From a virus, in the IMG/VR virus record IMGVR_UViG_3300044615_001819, positions 1 to 50,096 of that record: a stretch of DNA of 50,096 nt; one strand, given 5' to 3'. The position numbers and the translations under genes were made by a program. Positions within the stretch are counted from its first letter, which is position 1; the number at the start of each line of letters is the position of its first letter. Positions 22,905-31,716 of this stretch are shown in pieces. The notes under the pieces are model-generated. The model was given only the letters and a program-made list of their open reading frames with translations, made no database searches and was not told the origin of the DNA.

Positions 22905-24677
22905 ATGCCTTTAGAATTTCCGTCAAATCTAGCCCCCAACTTCTTTCATGTGGATAAACTACCCGATTACGGGCTAAAACTACATGAAAACGAATTAGGA
23001 CGGGAAATTAGACGTTTTACAGAGACTACAGGGAATGAAACAGAGTTAAGAGTTCTTTATACGGGGATGAGGGCTACGGAGGTAAATACTCTTTTATCCT
23101 TTTTCAGGGATACAAAGGGGACATTTGAAGCTTTTACCCTGCCAACAAGTTTTTACTTAAGTCCTGATGAAATCACTAACTCTTTGGCAGGATTAGACGA
23201 CACAGAAACTTGGCGTTTCCTAAGACAACCAATAATAAAAACAATTATAAGTGATATTTACCAGACCGAAATAAACCTTATTTCGCTGAAAGAACCACCA
23301 TCCCAAAGTTCAGGAAATGTAGTGGGGTTTGTGGAATCAGTGGTTTTAAGTTTAACACCTTCAAAAATAACACTAGCCCCCCTTCTTGTTAGTAGGGTTT
23401 TTGATTCAATCCAGTTGGATTTTAGCGAGGGGGGTTCAACAGTTATTCCTAGAACTACCGCCCTACTCACTAATTTAAACTTTAGTCTAGCTAGTCTGAC
23501 TACTTTGGCTAATGCGGGGGCGGGGGCATCATCTGGCAGTCTAAACTTTAGTCTACCCATAGTGATTCCCAGAATACCGGTGCTTATGGGTTTTGAATCT
23601 ATAACACTAGAGTTAACACAAGGTAGTACAGGTTACTATGAATTAGCAGGATGGGATGAAATGCAAAGCATAATAGTTTCTGGGACTTTTACATCGACAT
23701 TAAGAACAATCCATCTGGTGAATACAGGTAGTGGTGTGGCATCCACAACTTTACCCTCAAATGCCCCTGATAATTCAATAATCATCTACTCGGATTATGC
23801 CGGTACAAGTAGCCAAAGCCCCACGGGGTTTGGGTTAAATAGTTTTACCCTGAACGCTCCTGCGGGTCAAACAATTCAGGGGCAAAATAGTAGGGTTTTT
23901 AACGTTGAAAACACTTCTATTCAGTTGATAAAGAAAGGAACCCGTTGGAATATAGTAGGGACAGAATTGGCTACTGGAAATTCTAGTGGTGGTAATAATT
24001 TGCCAGTGGAGTCCCTTCAAACTCAGAACGGAGGTAACTTAGATTTAAATACTAATCAAGCTGGGAAAATTCTTGCAAATAGTGTCAACACCAGTAACTT
24101 TAATTTAACTTTAACTCAAAATACTTTATTTATTAACGGTTGGTACTGCTATGTAAGAAATGATAGTAATTGTATCATCACTGTAAATCCCTCATCGGGT
24201 GTAACAATAAACCATAGTAACGGTTTAACACTAGGTCAAAATGAGTTAGGATTACTAATATGTAATGGAAGTAACAATTGGTATTTCCAAAAGCTATCTA
24301 ACTTTATAAAATCGATTGGGAACGGGCTTAACTTATCTGGAGCGGGGGCATTAGCAACGACACCCCTTACAGAATCCATGGATGGGCAAATTGACTCCCC
24401 ATCAAACAAAACATACACTTTAATAGCCAGTGCTAGATATGGTTTCACTATTGAAAACTTAACAGTCTTTACTACCAGTGGAACTTGTACTGTTGCCGTC
24501 CAAATTAATGGGGTAAATGTAGGGGCATTAAGTGGTATTAACGTGACTAGCTCTAGTCAAACTGTTAATAGTACGACGGCCAAGACAGTAACCACGGGAC
24601 AACGAGTAACCTTCGTGGTATCTAGTAACAGTAGTGCTAGTGAATTGGTTTTCTCTCTAGGAACCCTGAGAACTTAG
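22905..24677 (+). CDS. gpM-like minor tail protein with fibre-like extension
   Basis: Encodes 590 residues. Residues 1-130 resemble lambda gpM (minor tail family): a strand beginning LPDYGLKLHENELGREIRRF, a central TRATEVNTLL-type helix region, and a closing strand after W-R-F. The same domain recurs at 25146, 29975 and 30406. Residues about 140-590 are beta-rich, Ser/Thr/Gly-rich and fibre-like, with NSIIIYSDYAGTSSQSPTGF and a C-terminal strand-rich domain. The layout suggests a tip protein carrying an external adhesive part. It follows the tape measure, as M does in lambda, and has its own phage-type promoter. Confidence 0.7.
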   Translation: MPLEFPSNLAPNFFHVDKLPDYGLKLHENELGREIRRFTETTGNETELRVLYTGMRATEVNTLLSFFRDTKGTFEAFTLPTSFYLSPDEITNSLAGLDDTETWRFLRQPIIKTIISDIYQTEINLISLKEPPSQSSGNVVGFVESVVLSLTPSKITLAPLLVSRVFDSIQLDFSEGGSTVIPRTTALLTNLNFSLASLTTLANAGAGASSGSLNFSLPIVIPRIPVLMGFESITLELTQGSTGYYELAGWDEMQSIIVSGTFTSTLRTIHLVNTGSGVASTTLPSNAPDNSIIIYSDYAGTSSQSPTGFGLNSFTLNAPAGQTIQGQNSRVFNVENTSIQLIKKGTRWNIVGTELATGNSSGGNNLPVESLQTQNGGNLDLNTNQAGKILANSVNTSNFNLTLTQNTLFINGWYCYVRNDSNCIITVNPSSGVTINHSNGLTLGQNELGLLICNGSNNWYFQKLSNFIKSIGNGLNLSGAGALATTPLTESMDGQIDSPSNKTYTLIASARYGFTIENLTVFTTSGTCTVAVQINGVNVGALSGINVTSSSQTVNSTTAKTVTTGQRVTFVVSSNSSASELVFSLGTLRT

Positions 24678-24683
24678 ACAATA

Positions 24684-24696
24684 ACGCCCAAACTAA
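24684..24696 (+). promoter_or_regulatory. Phage-type promoter element (ACGCCCAAACTAA)
   Basis: Best match to the consensus, preceded by GACAATA, which includes the stop codon of the previous gene. It lies 25 bp before the start at 24721. Confidence 0.75.
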
Positions 24697-24720
24697 GTCT
24701 AGTAAACCCGATAAAAACCT

Positions 24721-25143
24721 ATGCCATCATTTTTATTCAACGATGCTAAAACTAAAATTCTACAAGCGTTACTAGACCTTGATGGGGATACGTTTTATGC
24801 GTGTTTAGTAACAGCCAGTCCTGCGGCCACTGTAACCCAAAGAACCGGGTTGACCGAAGCTACAGGGGGTAATTATGCAATACAGGCTTTAACTGGAAGA
24901 ATACTGGACAACCCGACGGCTTCGACTGTCAGATGGACATTCTCAAATCCTATTTGGAACAATTTGACTACTGCAAACTCCGCCCCAATAGTTGGGATGG
25001 TGATTGTGAAACAAGCTAGTGGAAGTCCTGCTACATCCGACCAACCAGTATGTTTTTTAGAGTTTAACACTGCTTTTACCCCAAGTGGAGCCACGTTCCA
25101 AGTGGATATTCCAGTTAACACCGGTATCCTAACCGCAACCTAA
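24721..25143 (+). CDS. Hypothetical virion structural protein
   Basis: Encodes 140 residues, beta-rich, Thr/Ala-rich, with few charges (FYACLVTASPAATVTQRTG, TVRWTFSNPIWNNL). Compositionally it looks like a small tail decoration or tip-accessory protein. It lies between two gpM-like genes, with only 2 nt to the next start, and is under a phage-type promoter. No homologue was recognised. Confidence 0.6.
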   Translation: MPSFLFNDAKTKILQALLDLDGDTFYACLVTASPAATVTQRTGLTEATGGNYAIQALTGRILDNPTASTVRWTFSNPIWNNLTTANSAPIVGMVIVKQASGSPATSDQPVCFLEFNTAFTPSGATFQVDIPVNTGILTAT

Positions 25144-25145
25144 TC

Positions 25146-25538
25146 ATGTCTGGATTTACTTATCCCTCCCTAGTTCCCAACGTTATCGACAACTTAGAGT
25201 TGCCAGATTTCGGTGTAAAGATATACGACAATGATGACGGGTCTGAGACTCGGAGATTCGTTCATCAAACAGGGAACCATACCAAAATATTGTTAAAATA
25301 TGAGGGGAGAAGTGAAATTGAAGTTTCGTCTCTAATCAATTTTTGGGGTCTGGTTAAGGGTATGAAGGAGGCCTTCATACTCCCTGAAGGAATTAATCGT
25401 CACCCTAGTGCTTACCAATCCGGTATTAGCTTATTAGGGGATACAACTCTTTGGCGATTTGAAGCCCCCATTAAAATTGTTACAGTCTTTACAAAAATTT
25501 ATAATTTTGATGTACCCCTAATTTCAGTAATTCAGTAA
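25146..25538 (+). CDS. gpM-like minor tail protein (single domain)
   Basis: Encodes 130 residues, the smallest of four gpM-like paralogues. It shares LELPDFGVKIYDNDDGSETR, R-x-E-I-E-V-x-x-L-I-N-F-W and L-W-R-F-E-A-P-I-K with the copies at 22905, 29975 and 30406. In lambda-type phages gpM caps the tape measure at the tip. Having no fused extension, this copy is the likely functional equivalent of gpM. It is cotranscribed with the previous gene. Confidence 0.7.
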   Translation: MSGFTYPSLVPNVIDNLELPDFGVKIYDNDDGSETRRFVHQTGNHTKILLKYEGRSEIEVSSLINFWGLVKGMKEAFILPEGINRHPSAYQSGISLLGDTTLWRFEAPIKIVTVFTKIYNFDVPLISVIQ

Positions 25539-25543
25539 CGATA

Positions 25544-25556
25544 ACGCCCAGACTAT
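25544..25556 (+). promoter_or_regulatory. Phage-type promoter element (ACGCCCAGACTAT)
   Basis: Slight variant (CCCAGA), 23 bp before the chosen start at 25580; it begins the long tip operon. Confidence 0.65.
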
Positions 25557-25579
25557 AGAAAAGTTGAGTGATAAAACTG

Positions 25580-26068
25580 ATGACAGCCCAAGCCCCACAC
25601 TTATCACCTGAACATTTCTATGGAAGATTGGTGTATCTGAAAACAAAGGAAGGTACAGAATACTACTTTCAGAATTTTCAGACAGCCCCCTACAGCTTTG
25701 AAGGGGAGAATTATCTCTATCTTCCTTTCAGTATGTTATCTAGTAAAGAAGATTTGGAGATAAGTTCGTCTTCAGTGGAGATAATGTTGGCCAACACTGA
25801 AACACTCAGAAACTTATTAAGGGAGACTGATATTAGAGGGTGTAGGCTTAGAGTATACACAATCTTTCCCGAAGAAGAAGGGGCTATTTATGAAACACAA
25901 AATACCCGAATATCTTCCTACTCTTTTCAAAAGGGAGTAGTCAGTGTCAGTTGTCGTTCCCCTGTAGATGCCATTTCTAATCAAATACCCTCTAAAGTAT
26001 TTGACCCAGAAGTGTTCCCAGAGCTACCGTATGTGAACAGTGTAAAAACTAACTATAGACCCTTATAA
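25580..26068 (+). CDS. gpL-like minor tail protein
   Basis: Encodes 162 residues; an in-frame GTG 12 nt upstream is an alternative start. Strand-rich sequence such as FYGRLVYLKTKEGTEYYFQN and FPEEEGAIYETQNTRISSYS, in the slot directly before the gpK-like gene, matches lambda gpL-type proteins that form the ring at the tail tip. The cysteines usually binding an iron-sulphur cluster in lambda gpL are not all present (only two Cys). It overlaps nothing; the next gene starts 4 nt downstream. Confidence 0.6.
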   Translation: MTAQAPHLSPEHFYGRLVYLKTKEGTEYYFQNFQTAPYSFEGENYLYLPFSMLSSKEDLEISSSSVEIMLANTETLRNLLRETDIRGCRLRVYTIFPEEEGAIYETQNTRISSYSFQKGVVSVSCRSPVDAISNQIPSKVFDPEVFPELPYVNSVKTNYRPL

Positions 26069-26071
26069 ATC

Positions 26072-26515
26072 ATGGAAACACCATATACACCCACTCCCTC
26101 AGTATTTGACTTTCAAGGTATCCCCTATGCTTGGGGTGGTAAATCCTATAAAGAAGGACTGGATTGTTTTGGATTAACGAACCAAGTCTATAGAAAATTT
26201 AATTGTGAGCAGATTAATGGTTATGATTGGGTCTATGGGGAGTATGGCTCTGATTCTGATTTACCTACTGGTAAATTGGCGGAACTTTGTGATACTCTGG
26301 AACGAGAAGAAAGCCAAGTAATATCAACTTTAGACCTGGTTCTTATTGATTGGTGGGGTAAACACGGTTTAGGAGTTATTGTAGAACACATGAACCAAAA
26401 ATATGTGGTATATACAGGGAGTGCTGGTACTGGAACTAGCGCATTTATCCCCCTTAGAAGAATTAAACAACGAATAGTTAAATCTTGGAAATGTGTTAAG
26501 GGGGGCGGAAAGTGA
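26072..26515 (+). CDS. gpK-like NlpC/P60 cysteine peptidase
   Basis: Encodes 147 residues with an NlpC/P60 (C40) fold: Cys32 in GLDCFGLT, His98 in KHGLGVIVEH (with H106 nearby) and the Y-A-W-G-G entry motif at residues 19-23. In lambda this gene order is M-L-K-I-J, and gpK carries the peptidase that helps the tail cross the peptidoglycan or assists tip assembly. The C-terminus is basic. Its stop overlaps the next start (GTGA). Confidence 0.8.
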   Translation: METPYTPTPSVFDFQGIPYAWGGKSYKEGLDCFGLTNQVYRKFNCEQINGYDWVYGEYGSDSDLPTGKLAELCDTLEREESQVISTLDLVLIDWWGKHGLGVIVEHMNQKYVVYTGSAGTGTSAFIPLRRIKQRIVKSWKCVKGGGK

Positions 26516-28125
26516 TTAACCCTGAGAAAAATTTTCAAGACTTCTTTTTTAGTCTAAGTTTAAAAACAGAGTCTAAACTTGCCAATGTTCCCGTGTCCGT
26601 GGTTAGTGAAGATTTAAAAATTTATAATGGGAGAATGGGTGGAGCAATTGCTCTGGGTATTGTAGGGGGGGCAATCGGGTTTTTCACGGGGGGTACAAGT
26701 TTCCTTTTCACCGGTTTAACTCTAGGATTTGCTCTGGGTTCTGCCTTATTTGGCTCAGAGCCTAAAAAGAAGAAAAAACCCCGTGCGCCTAGTTCTTCTT
26801 TTTCCTCCATGTCTGGGGATGATATAGCAATACAAGGCTCCGCTATTCCAATTATTTATGCTAGTAGAAGCAAAAACCCTAAAGGGGGAGTTAGGGCTAC
26901 TGGGAAACTAATTGCTTGTAAAGTGGAAAATCTTGGTGATTCAGCTTATCAGTACAATATTATTGCCCTTAGCTTAGGGGAAATAGGCACAATAGATTCC
27001 AGTCTAATGCTTATCGATGGCCAAACAATAGAGAGATTCTATGCTGAAGATTTAACCTTTAATTATTTAATTGGGACTCCTACTTACTATAATGATGCGG
27101 CACAGGGTAGTTTACCTACCGAATTTAACTTCTTTGGTCAGTGTATAACTCCTAACACCTATAATCTACTTGGTTCGTCCAGAAGGGCGCAATCTAAATC
27201 TACCTCCCAACAAGGGACAACGGTAGCAATTAATACTTGGCAAACCTCTAATTGTTATGTTTCTGGGCGCAATGGTAATTCAGTCCTAATAACAAAAAAT
27301 GCGGGTTCAACAAGTAACCCCGATGCCTACGCCCAGTCTAATGAAAATGTTAGGGATGGGGGCGGTAGTATAGGTTGGAGTCTAACAAACAATCGTAGGG
27401 TAGCGGTAGGTTACGGTACTAGGGGTAGTAGCAATATTACTTATGGCATCCTTAACGACATTGTAGTTACCCCCCAGCCTGTCCCCCCGTCTCCCCCTCC
27501 CCCCGCCGAACCCCTTACTGTTACTACTTATCCCGTCGTTTTAATCCATAACGGTTCACCAGTAGCTATCTCCGGTGCAACTTGGTCAGTAAATGACACC
27601 TTTCAAGTTGAGTTGGGTAATGACGGGGGTAATAAAGTGGTTAAATATAGCCAAAATGGAAATCTCCTAGTGGCGTACTCCGGTGTGAATTGGGGTAGTC
27701 TTCCAGCTAAGGGGGTAATTTATGATATAGGGACATCCATAAACATAACTTCTTCTGTGGGTATAAGTTTCCCCACTGGTAATTTTGGGGTAGATGTTGT
27801 AAACTCTACTCAAGATACTGCCACACTGGTAGTCTATGAAGATGAGCAAGATTCTATTGAAAATTGGAGTCGCTTCACACCTGCTGAAATTTATGAGGTT
27901 AACTCTGCTAGATTTAGGGTACTAAAGAAAAACGATGCAAGCCGTCAAATCACTATTACCCCCTCAGTCAATATATCAGAAGATGATGACATTTATTGTG
28001 TTTGGGAATCTTATTATCAAACCAGTAAAAAAGTGACCAATATTGTGATAAATTTTGAAGGTATGTTTTTCTCTCGTAGAAAACCGGTTAATGCTGATTC
28101 TGGGAAAGCAGGAGGTAAAAAGTAA
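26512..28125 (+). CDS. gpI/gpJ-like tail hub, N-terminal half, with inserted lectin-like domain
   Basis: Encodes 537 residues, starting at a GTG that overlaps the previous stop. A short N-terminal stretch is followed by a glycine-rich hydrophobic region (ALGIVGGAIGFFTGG, residues about 46-80), as in gpI. The next part (SGDDIAIQGSAIPIIYASRS, then GGVRATGKLI) matches the start of lambda gpJ. From about residue 240 there is an inserted block with WSLTNNRRVAVGYG, a Pro linker (VPPSPPPPAEP) and VVKYSQNGNLLVAYSG, which resembles carbohydrate-binding sandwich domains. It ends in TAATG, overlapping the next gene. Hub function is likely. Confidence 0.65.
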   Translation: MINPEKNFQDFFFSLSLKTESKLANVPVSVVSEDLKIYNGRMGGAIALGIVGGAIGFFTGGTSFLFTGLTLGFALGSALFGSEPKKKKKPRAPSSSFSSMSGDDIAIQGSAIPIIYASRSKNPKGGVRATGKLIACKVENLGDSAYQYNIIALSLGEIGTIDSSLMLIDGQTIERFYAEDLTFNYLIGTPTYYNDAAQGSLPTEFNFFGQCITPNTYNLLGSSRRAQSKSTSQQGTTVAINTWQTSNCYVSGRNGNSVLITKNAGSTSNPDAYAQSNENVRDGGGSIGWSLTNNRRVAVGYGTRGSSNITYGILNDIVVTPQPVPPSPPPPAEPLTVTTYPVVLIHNGSPVAISGATWSVNDTFQVELGNDGGNKVVKYSQNGNLLVAYSGVNWGSLPAKGVIYDIGTSINITSSVGISFPTGNFGVDVVNSTQDTATLVVYEDEQDSIENWSRFTPAEIYEVNSARFRVLKKNDASRQITITPSVNISEDDDIYCVWESYYQTSKKVTNIVINFEGMFFSRRKPVNADSGKAGGKK

Positions 28126-29978
28126 TGGGTGGTAAGACGCAAGCTGACGCATCCAATTTTGAAGATATTTATCCCTATGGGGTAGCCTTTGATGTATACA
28201 TACAACCTCTGACTAATGAGGAAGGTGAACCAATAGCTTTTTCTGAGGGAAATTGGCAATTCTTAAAGACAATTTTTATTAGGGAGAAATCTGAGAATGC
28301 TAAACAGTTTAAGTTTGAGATTCGTAATCTCCCTTATGGTCGCTACTATGTTAAGTTAAAACCGTATACTACTGCCCCTAGTAGCACATCAAATACCATA
28401 AAATTAAGTTGTACGGGGGAAAATGCGGAAATAACTACCCCTTACACTCTAAGAGGAAAAAATGTAGGCTTAAGGGGGGAGTTCTCATCGCAACCTTCTA
28501 ACCAAGATATGGCAAAAACCATTAACTATGATGAGGAAAAGAGAATAGTATCGTCAGAAAGTGGTGCGCCCATCCGAATTACCACTGTTTCAGAAGTTGT
28601 CATACCCTCTGAAATAAGTAAAATTGCTAACTACAAGGGTGTAGCAATAGTGGGAGTGAAAATAAAGGCCTCTGACCGTATAAGTTCATCACCTGAAGTA
28701 TCCTTCTTTGTCTCAGAAGGGAGAAAGATTCGTAATCATCTTCACTATGGGACTCAACAATCTCTGACCCCTTCAAATCAAATTACTGATACTACCGTAG
28801 ACTATTCAGAAATCCCTGAGTTAACCATTGGTCAAACCAAAGTAAGAAACTTAGATACTAAACAAGAGGGTGGTGTTACAGCTTTATCTAATAACCGTAT
28901 CACGGCGGGTATTACCCTAAACCCAAAAGACCGCTATATTGTTTTTAATTATGCGGCTTCTAATTATTTCCCAGATATTTATGTGGATTGGCTAATTAAC
29001 CCCGAAGGTGGTTTAGGTGCTGTTATTGATGGGGATGAGGACATTGATTACTCCTCAATTGTAGAGACTAGAAAATTTGTCCGAGAGAATGGATTCTTTT
29101 GGGACGGGGTTATCTCGGAAACAGAAAGTTTATCTTCTAAAGTAACTCAAGAAGCTGGTCTATCCTTACTCTACCCTTATTCACCTAATGGGTTATTCGG
29201 ATTGACTATGGAGAACGAGGATAGATTACCAATAGCAGTTTTTAACTCATCTAACATCCTTAAAGATTCCTTTGAAGAAAGTGTTCTACCTTGGCAAGAT
29301 ACCAGCGTTAACCAAGTGATTGTGGTCTATACGGATGGTACTGATAATCAACGCCCTGCTACCGCCGTTATAGCCCGTACACAAGAATTAGATAATGGCT
29401 GGGAAAAGTTAAACTCCATCACTATCCAAGCTCCTTCGATTACCAATCCTGAACAGGCTAAAACCGTGGCAGGGGTAACTCTTAACTCTAAACGATTACA
29501 AGACCGTAACATTCGATTTAGAACTGCCACTCAGGGTTTATTCTTATCCCCTGGTGAAGCCATTTTAGTTCAACATCAGACCACTGAATTTAGTTATGAA
29601 CTGTCTGGTTATGTGACTGAGACGGAGGATTATGATACCTTGGGGCAAACACAAAGAGTTCTTTTATCTCGTTACCCTTCACCATTTATAACTTCCGATT
29701 ACCGTGCCACAATCCAACTCCAGACTACCGGTGAAGTTATCACTGATTTGCCATTTACTCTGGAACAAGTGGGTGGTAAAACTTATATGAATCTTAGTGA
29801 ACTACCGTCGCCCGTATCCCTGTATGACCCTGTGGTTGTTGGTAGAGATATGATTGAAAATAAAGTTTATCGTATACAATCTCTTTCCATAAGTGAATCA
29901 GGAGAAATAAGTATCGATGCCGTAATTTGGTCGGATAAGCTTTTCGATTTCACTAATCTGGAGTTTATTTTCCAATGA
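28125..29978 (+). CDS. gpJ-like tail hub, C-terminal half
   Basis: Encodes 617 residues and continues the hub split between two genes. The order of beta-rich domains (KFEIRNLPYGRYYVKLKPYT, then a central region with AIVGVKIKASDRISSSPEVS, and a C-terminal barrel-like section) is as in central tip proteins of siphophages. The gene overlaps the previous one (TAATG) and the next (ATGA). In lambda these parts are one protein. The separation here implies a two-chain hub. Confidence 0.6.
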   Translation: MGGKTQADASNFEDIYPYGVAFDVYIQPLTNEEGEPIAFSEGNWQFLKTIFIREKSENAKQFKFEIRNLPYGRYYVKLKPYTTAPSSTSNTIKLSCTGENAEITTPYTLRGKNVGLRGEFSSQPSNQDMAKTINYDEEKRIVSSESGAPIRITTVSEVVIPSEISKIANYKGVAIVGVKIKASDRISSSPEVSFFVSEGRKIRNHLHYGTQQSLTPSNQITDTTVDYSEIPELTIGQTKVRNLDTKQEGGVTALSNNRITAGITLNPKDRYIVFNYAASNYFPDIYVDWLINPEGGLGAVIDGDEDIDYSSIVETRKFVRENGFFWDGVISETESLSSKVTQEAGLSLLYPYSPNGLFGLTMENEDRLPIAVFNSSNILKDSFEESVLPWQDTSVNQVIVVYTDGTDNQRPATAVIARTQELDNGWEKLNSITIQAPSITNPEQAKTVAGVTLNSKRLQDRNIRFRTATQGLFLSPGEAILVQHQTTEFSYELSGYVTETEDYDTLGQTQRVLLSRYPSPFITSDYRATIQLQTTGEVITDLPFTLEQVGGKTYMNLSELPSPVSLYDPVVVGRDMIENKVYRIQSLSISESGEISIDAVIWSDKLFDFTNLEFIFQ

Positions 29979-30409
29979 GCAATCTTTCTTTTCCTGCTAT
30001 AACTCCTGATTTTATGCGAGAGATTGAATTACCTCCTTATGGTATCCATATAGTGACATTCCCTGATGGGGGGGAAGTTCGACAAGTCCTATCAGAGCAA
30101 AGCACAAAGTCCAAAGTCAAACTAGAGTTTATTAACCGTAATGCTGTTGAAGTAGGAAATGTGTTAAACTTTTATAAGAATACCAGAGGTGTTTTTGGTA
30201 GTTTTACACTACCCCTATCTATTTGGCGACACCCTCTAGTATTGACAAATGCCTATTCCAATCTCCTGAAAAATATTGTCTGGCGTTTTGACCGTCCAAT
30301 TAGTATAAAAACCATTAGACAAGATGTATACTCTTTTGATACCTACCTAATATCCGTATCGCCTGTAACACCGCCTAACCCCAATAGTTTCCCTGACCAA
30401 ATTCTATGA
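29975..30409 (+). CDS. gpM-like minor tail protein (third copy)
   Basis: Encodes 144 residues, paralogous to those at 22905, 25146 and 30406: IELPPYGIHIVTFPDGGEVR, N-A-V-E-V-G-N-V-L-N-F-Y-K and I-V-W-R-F-D-R-P-I-S. A short Pro-rich C-terminal tail follows. It lies downstream of the hub rather than before it, so it is an accessory duplicate. It overlaps both neighbours by 4 nt (ATGA). Confidence 0.7.
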   Translation: MSNLSFPAITPDFMREIELPPYGIHIVTFPDGGEVRQVLSEQSTKSKVKLEFINRNAVEVGNVLNFYKNTRGVFGSFTLPLSIWRHPLVLTNAYSNLLKNIVWRFDRPISIKTIRQDVYSFDTYLISVSPVTPPNPNSFPDQIL

Positions 30410-31716
30410 GTTTCCCTAACTTTCACCCTACAAGAATTGAGGGCTTTACTCTCCCTGATTTCGGACTTCTAACCATTGAAGACCAAGCAGGGGAAGAGCG
30501 TAGAGCTATGCAATACACTGGTGGTAGGGATGCTAAGTTGGACGTTTTTTTTGAAGGGCTTAATGAGTCTCAAATTCTTGAACTATTAGATTTCTATAAA
30601 AATATTTATAGCTCTGGGAGGGGGTTCGGTTTCCCCTCTAACTTTTTTGTCGGGCAAGAAATTTACTATGAGGCTTTGAAAAAATCTCTAGGTAAATTTT
30701 TACTTTATTTTACAAGCCCCCCCACTGTAAAAACTCTATACAGTGGTATCTACAGCATAAGAACACAACTAAAGGCCAGTAATGCCTTCATTTCTGCCCC
30801 CTCCAAAATATATGTCACGTTACAAACTCAAACTTCTGTTAGTGCTATAGCCTCCACAACTTTTGTTGTTTGGAGTCAAGTGTCGGGTTCCCCTGTAACT
30901 TTCTCTGAACCTAACAGCTTAAACACTCTTGTGACTTCTCAAGGTGGTGTTTTTAACACTGTCAACGGACGGATTTTCTTAAAAATAGCATTGGTTGATA
31001 ACCTTGATGTCTTCAGTCTTGTGGAGATAGTACCTTCCCCAACCAGTTTCGATGTTTTAGGTGGTCTTAGCTTGTACCCCTCTGTCCCTGAACACCCCTC
31101 TAGCTTAAAGGTTTCCCCCCCTTTAATCTTTTCCCCCGCAGACTCCGAGGAAGCTTACTTCAAACGCAAAATAAATATTGACTCTGTTAGTTTTAGATGG
31201 TCTTTACCCGCTCAACCAGCTTTCTTAACCCACTTTAATATTGAGGTTTATAACAAGCCTAATTGGGAATCTGTAGCTACTACCGAATCTAACTCTTATA
31301 CTCTCCCCCCTAAAACTACTTTTCGTATAGTTTCTAGTTACAATATTGGCGGGCGTATCTTTTCCGTCCCCTCTGATATTTTCTATGTAGACCCCTTGAT
31401 TCATCTTGATAGCTATGGTTATGGTTCAGATACAGTTAGCGAAATAAAAGTTATCCCTTCTTTCCTAGAGAGCCGAGTTTTAGATTTATTTAATACTCAA
31501 AAGTTTCCAGAGAGTTTTTGGGATACCACTATAGGCTTTGTAGGCTCAAACCCTAATGAAAACCCTTTGCCTCTTTCCAACAGTTTCATCTTTGCTTATT
31601 CTCTTTCCAGTACCAACGACTCCCCCACTCAAAGTTCGTGGCACGCCCAAGTTTCTGTTATAGGCGGAATTAAATCTGTAACTGACTTAAATCTAGGTGG
31701 GGTAGTAATTGGCTAA
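30406..31716 (+). CDS. gpM-like minor tail protein with Fn3-like extension (fourth copy)
   Basis: Encodes 436 residues. Residues 1-120 are the gpM-like domain (FTLPDFGLLTIEDQAGEERR, L-D-F-Y-K-N-I-Y). The rest is beta-rich; residues about 245-330 (VSFRWSLPAQPAFLTHFNIE, then FRIVSSYNIGGRIFSVPSDI) look like a fibronectin type III repeat, common on tail tips. Overlap with the next gene is TAATG. A likely role is adhesion or fibre anchoring. Confidence 0.65.
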   Translation: MSFPNFHPTRIEGFTLPDFGLLTIEDQAGEERRAMQYTGGRDAKLDVFFEGLNESQILELLDFYKNIYSSGRGFGFPSNFFVGQEIYYEALKKSLGKFLLYFTSPPTVKTLYSGIYSIRTQLKASNAFISAPSKIYVTLQTQTSVSAIASTTFVVWSQVSGSPVTFSEPNSLNTLVTSQGGVFNTVNGRIFLKIALVDNLDVFSLVEIVPSPTSFDVLGGLSLYPSVPEHPSSLKVSPPLIFSPADSEEAYFKRKINIDSVSFRWSLPAQPAFLTHFNIEVYNKPNWESVATTESNSYTLPPKTTFRIVSSYNIGGRIFSVPSDIFYVDPLIHLDSYGYGSDTVSEIKVIPSFLESRVLDLFNTQKFPESFWDTTIGFVGSNPNENPLPLSNSFIFAYSLSSTNDSPTQSSWHAQVSVIGGIKSVTDLNLGGVVIG

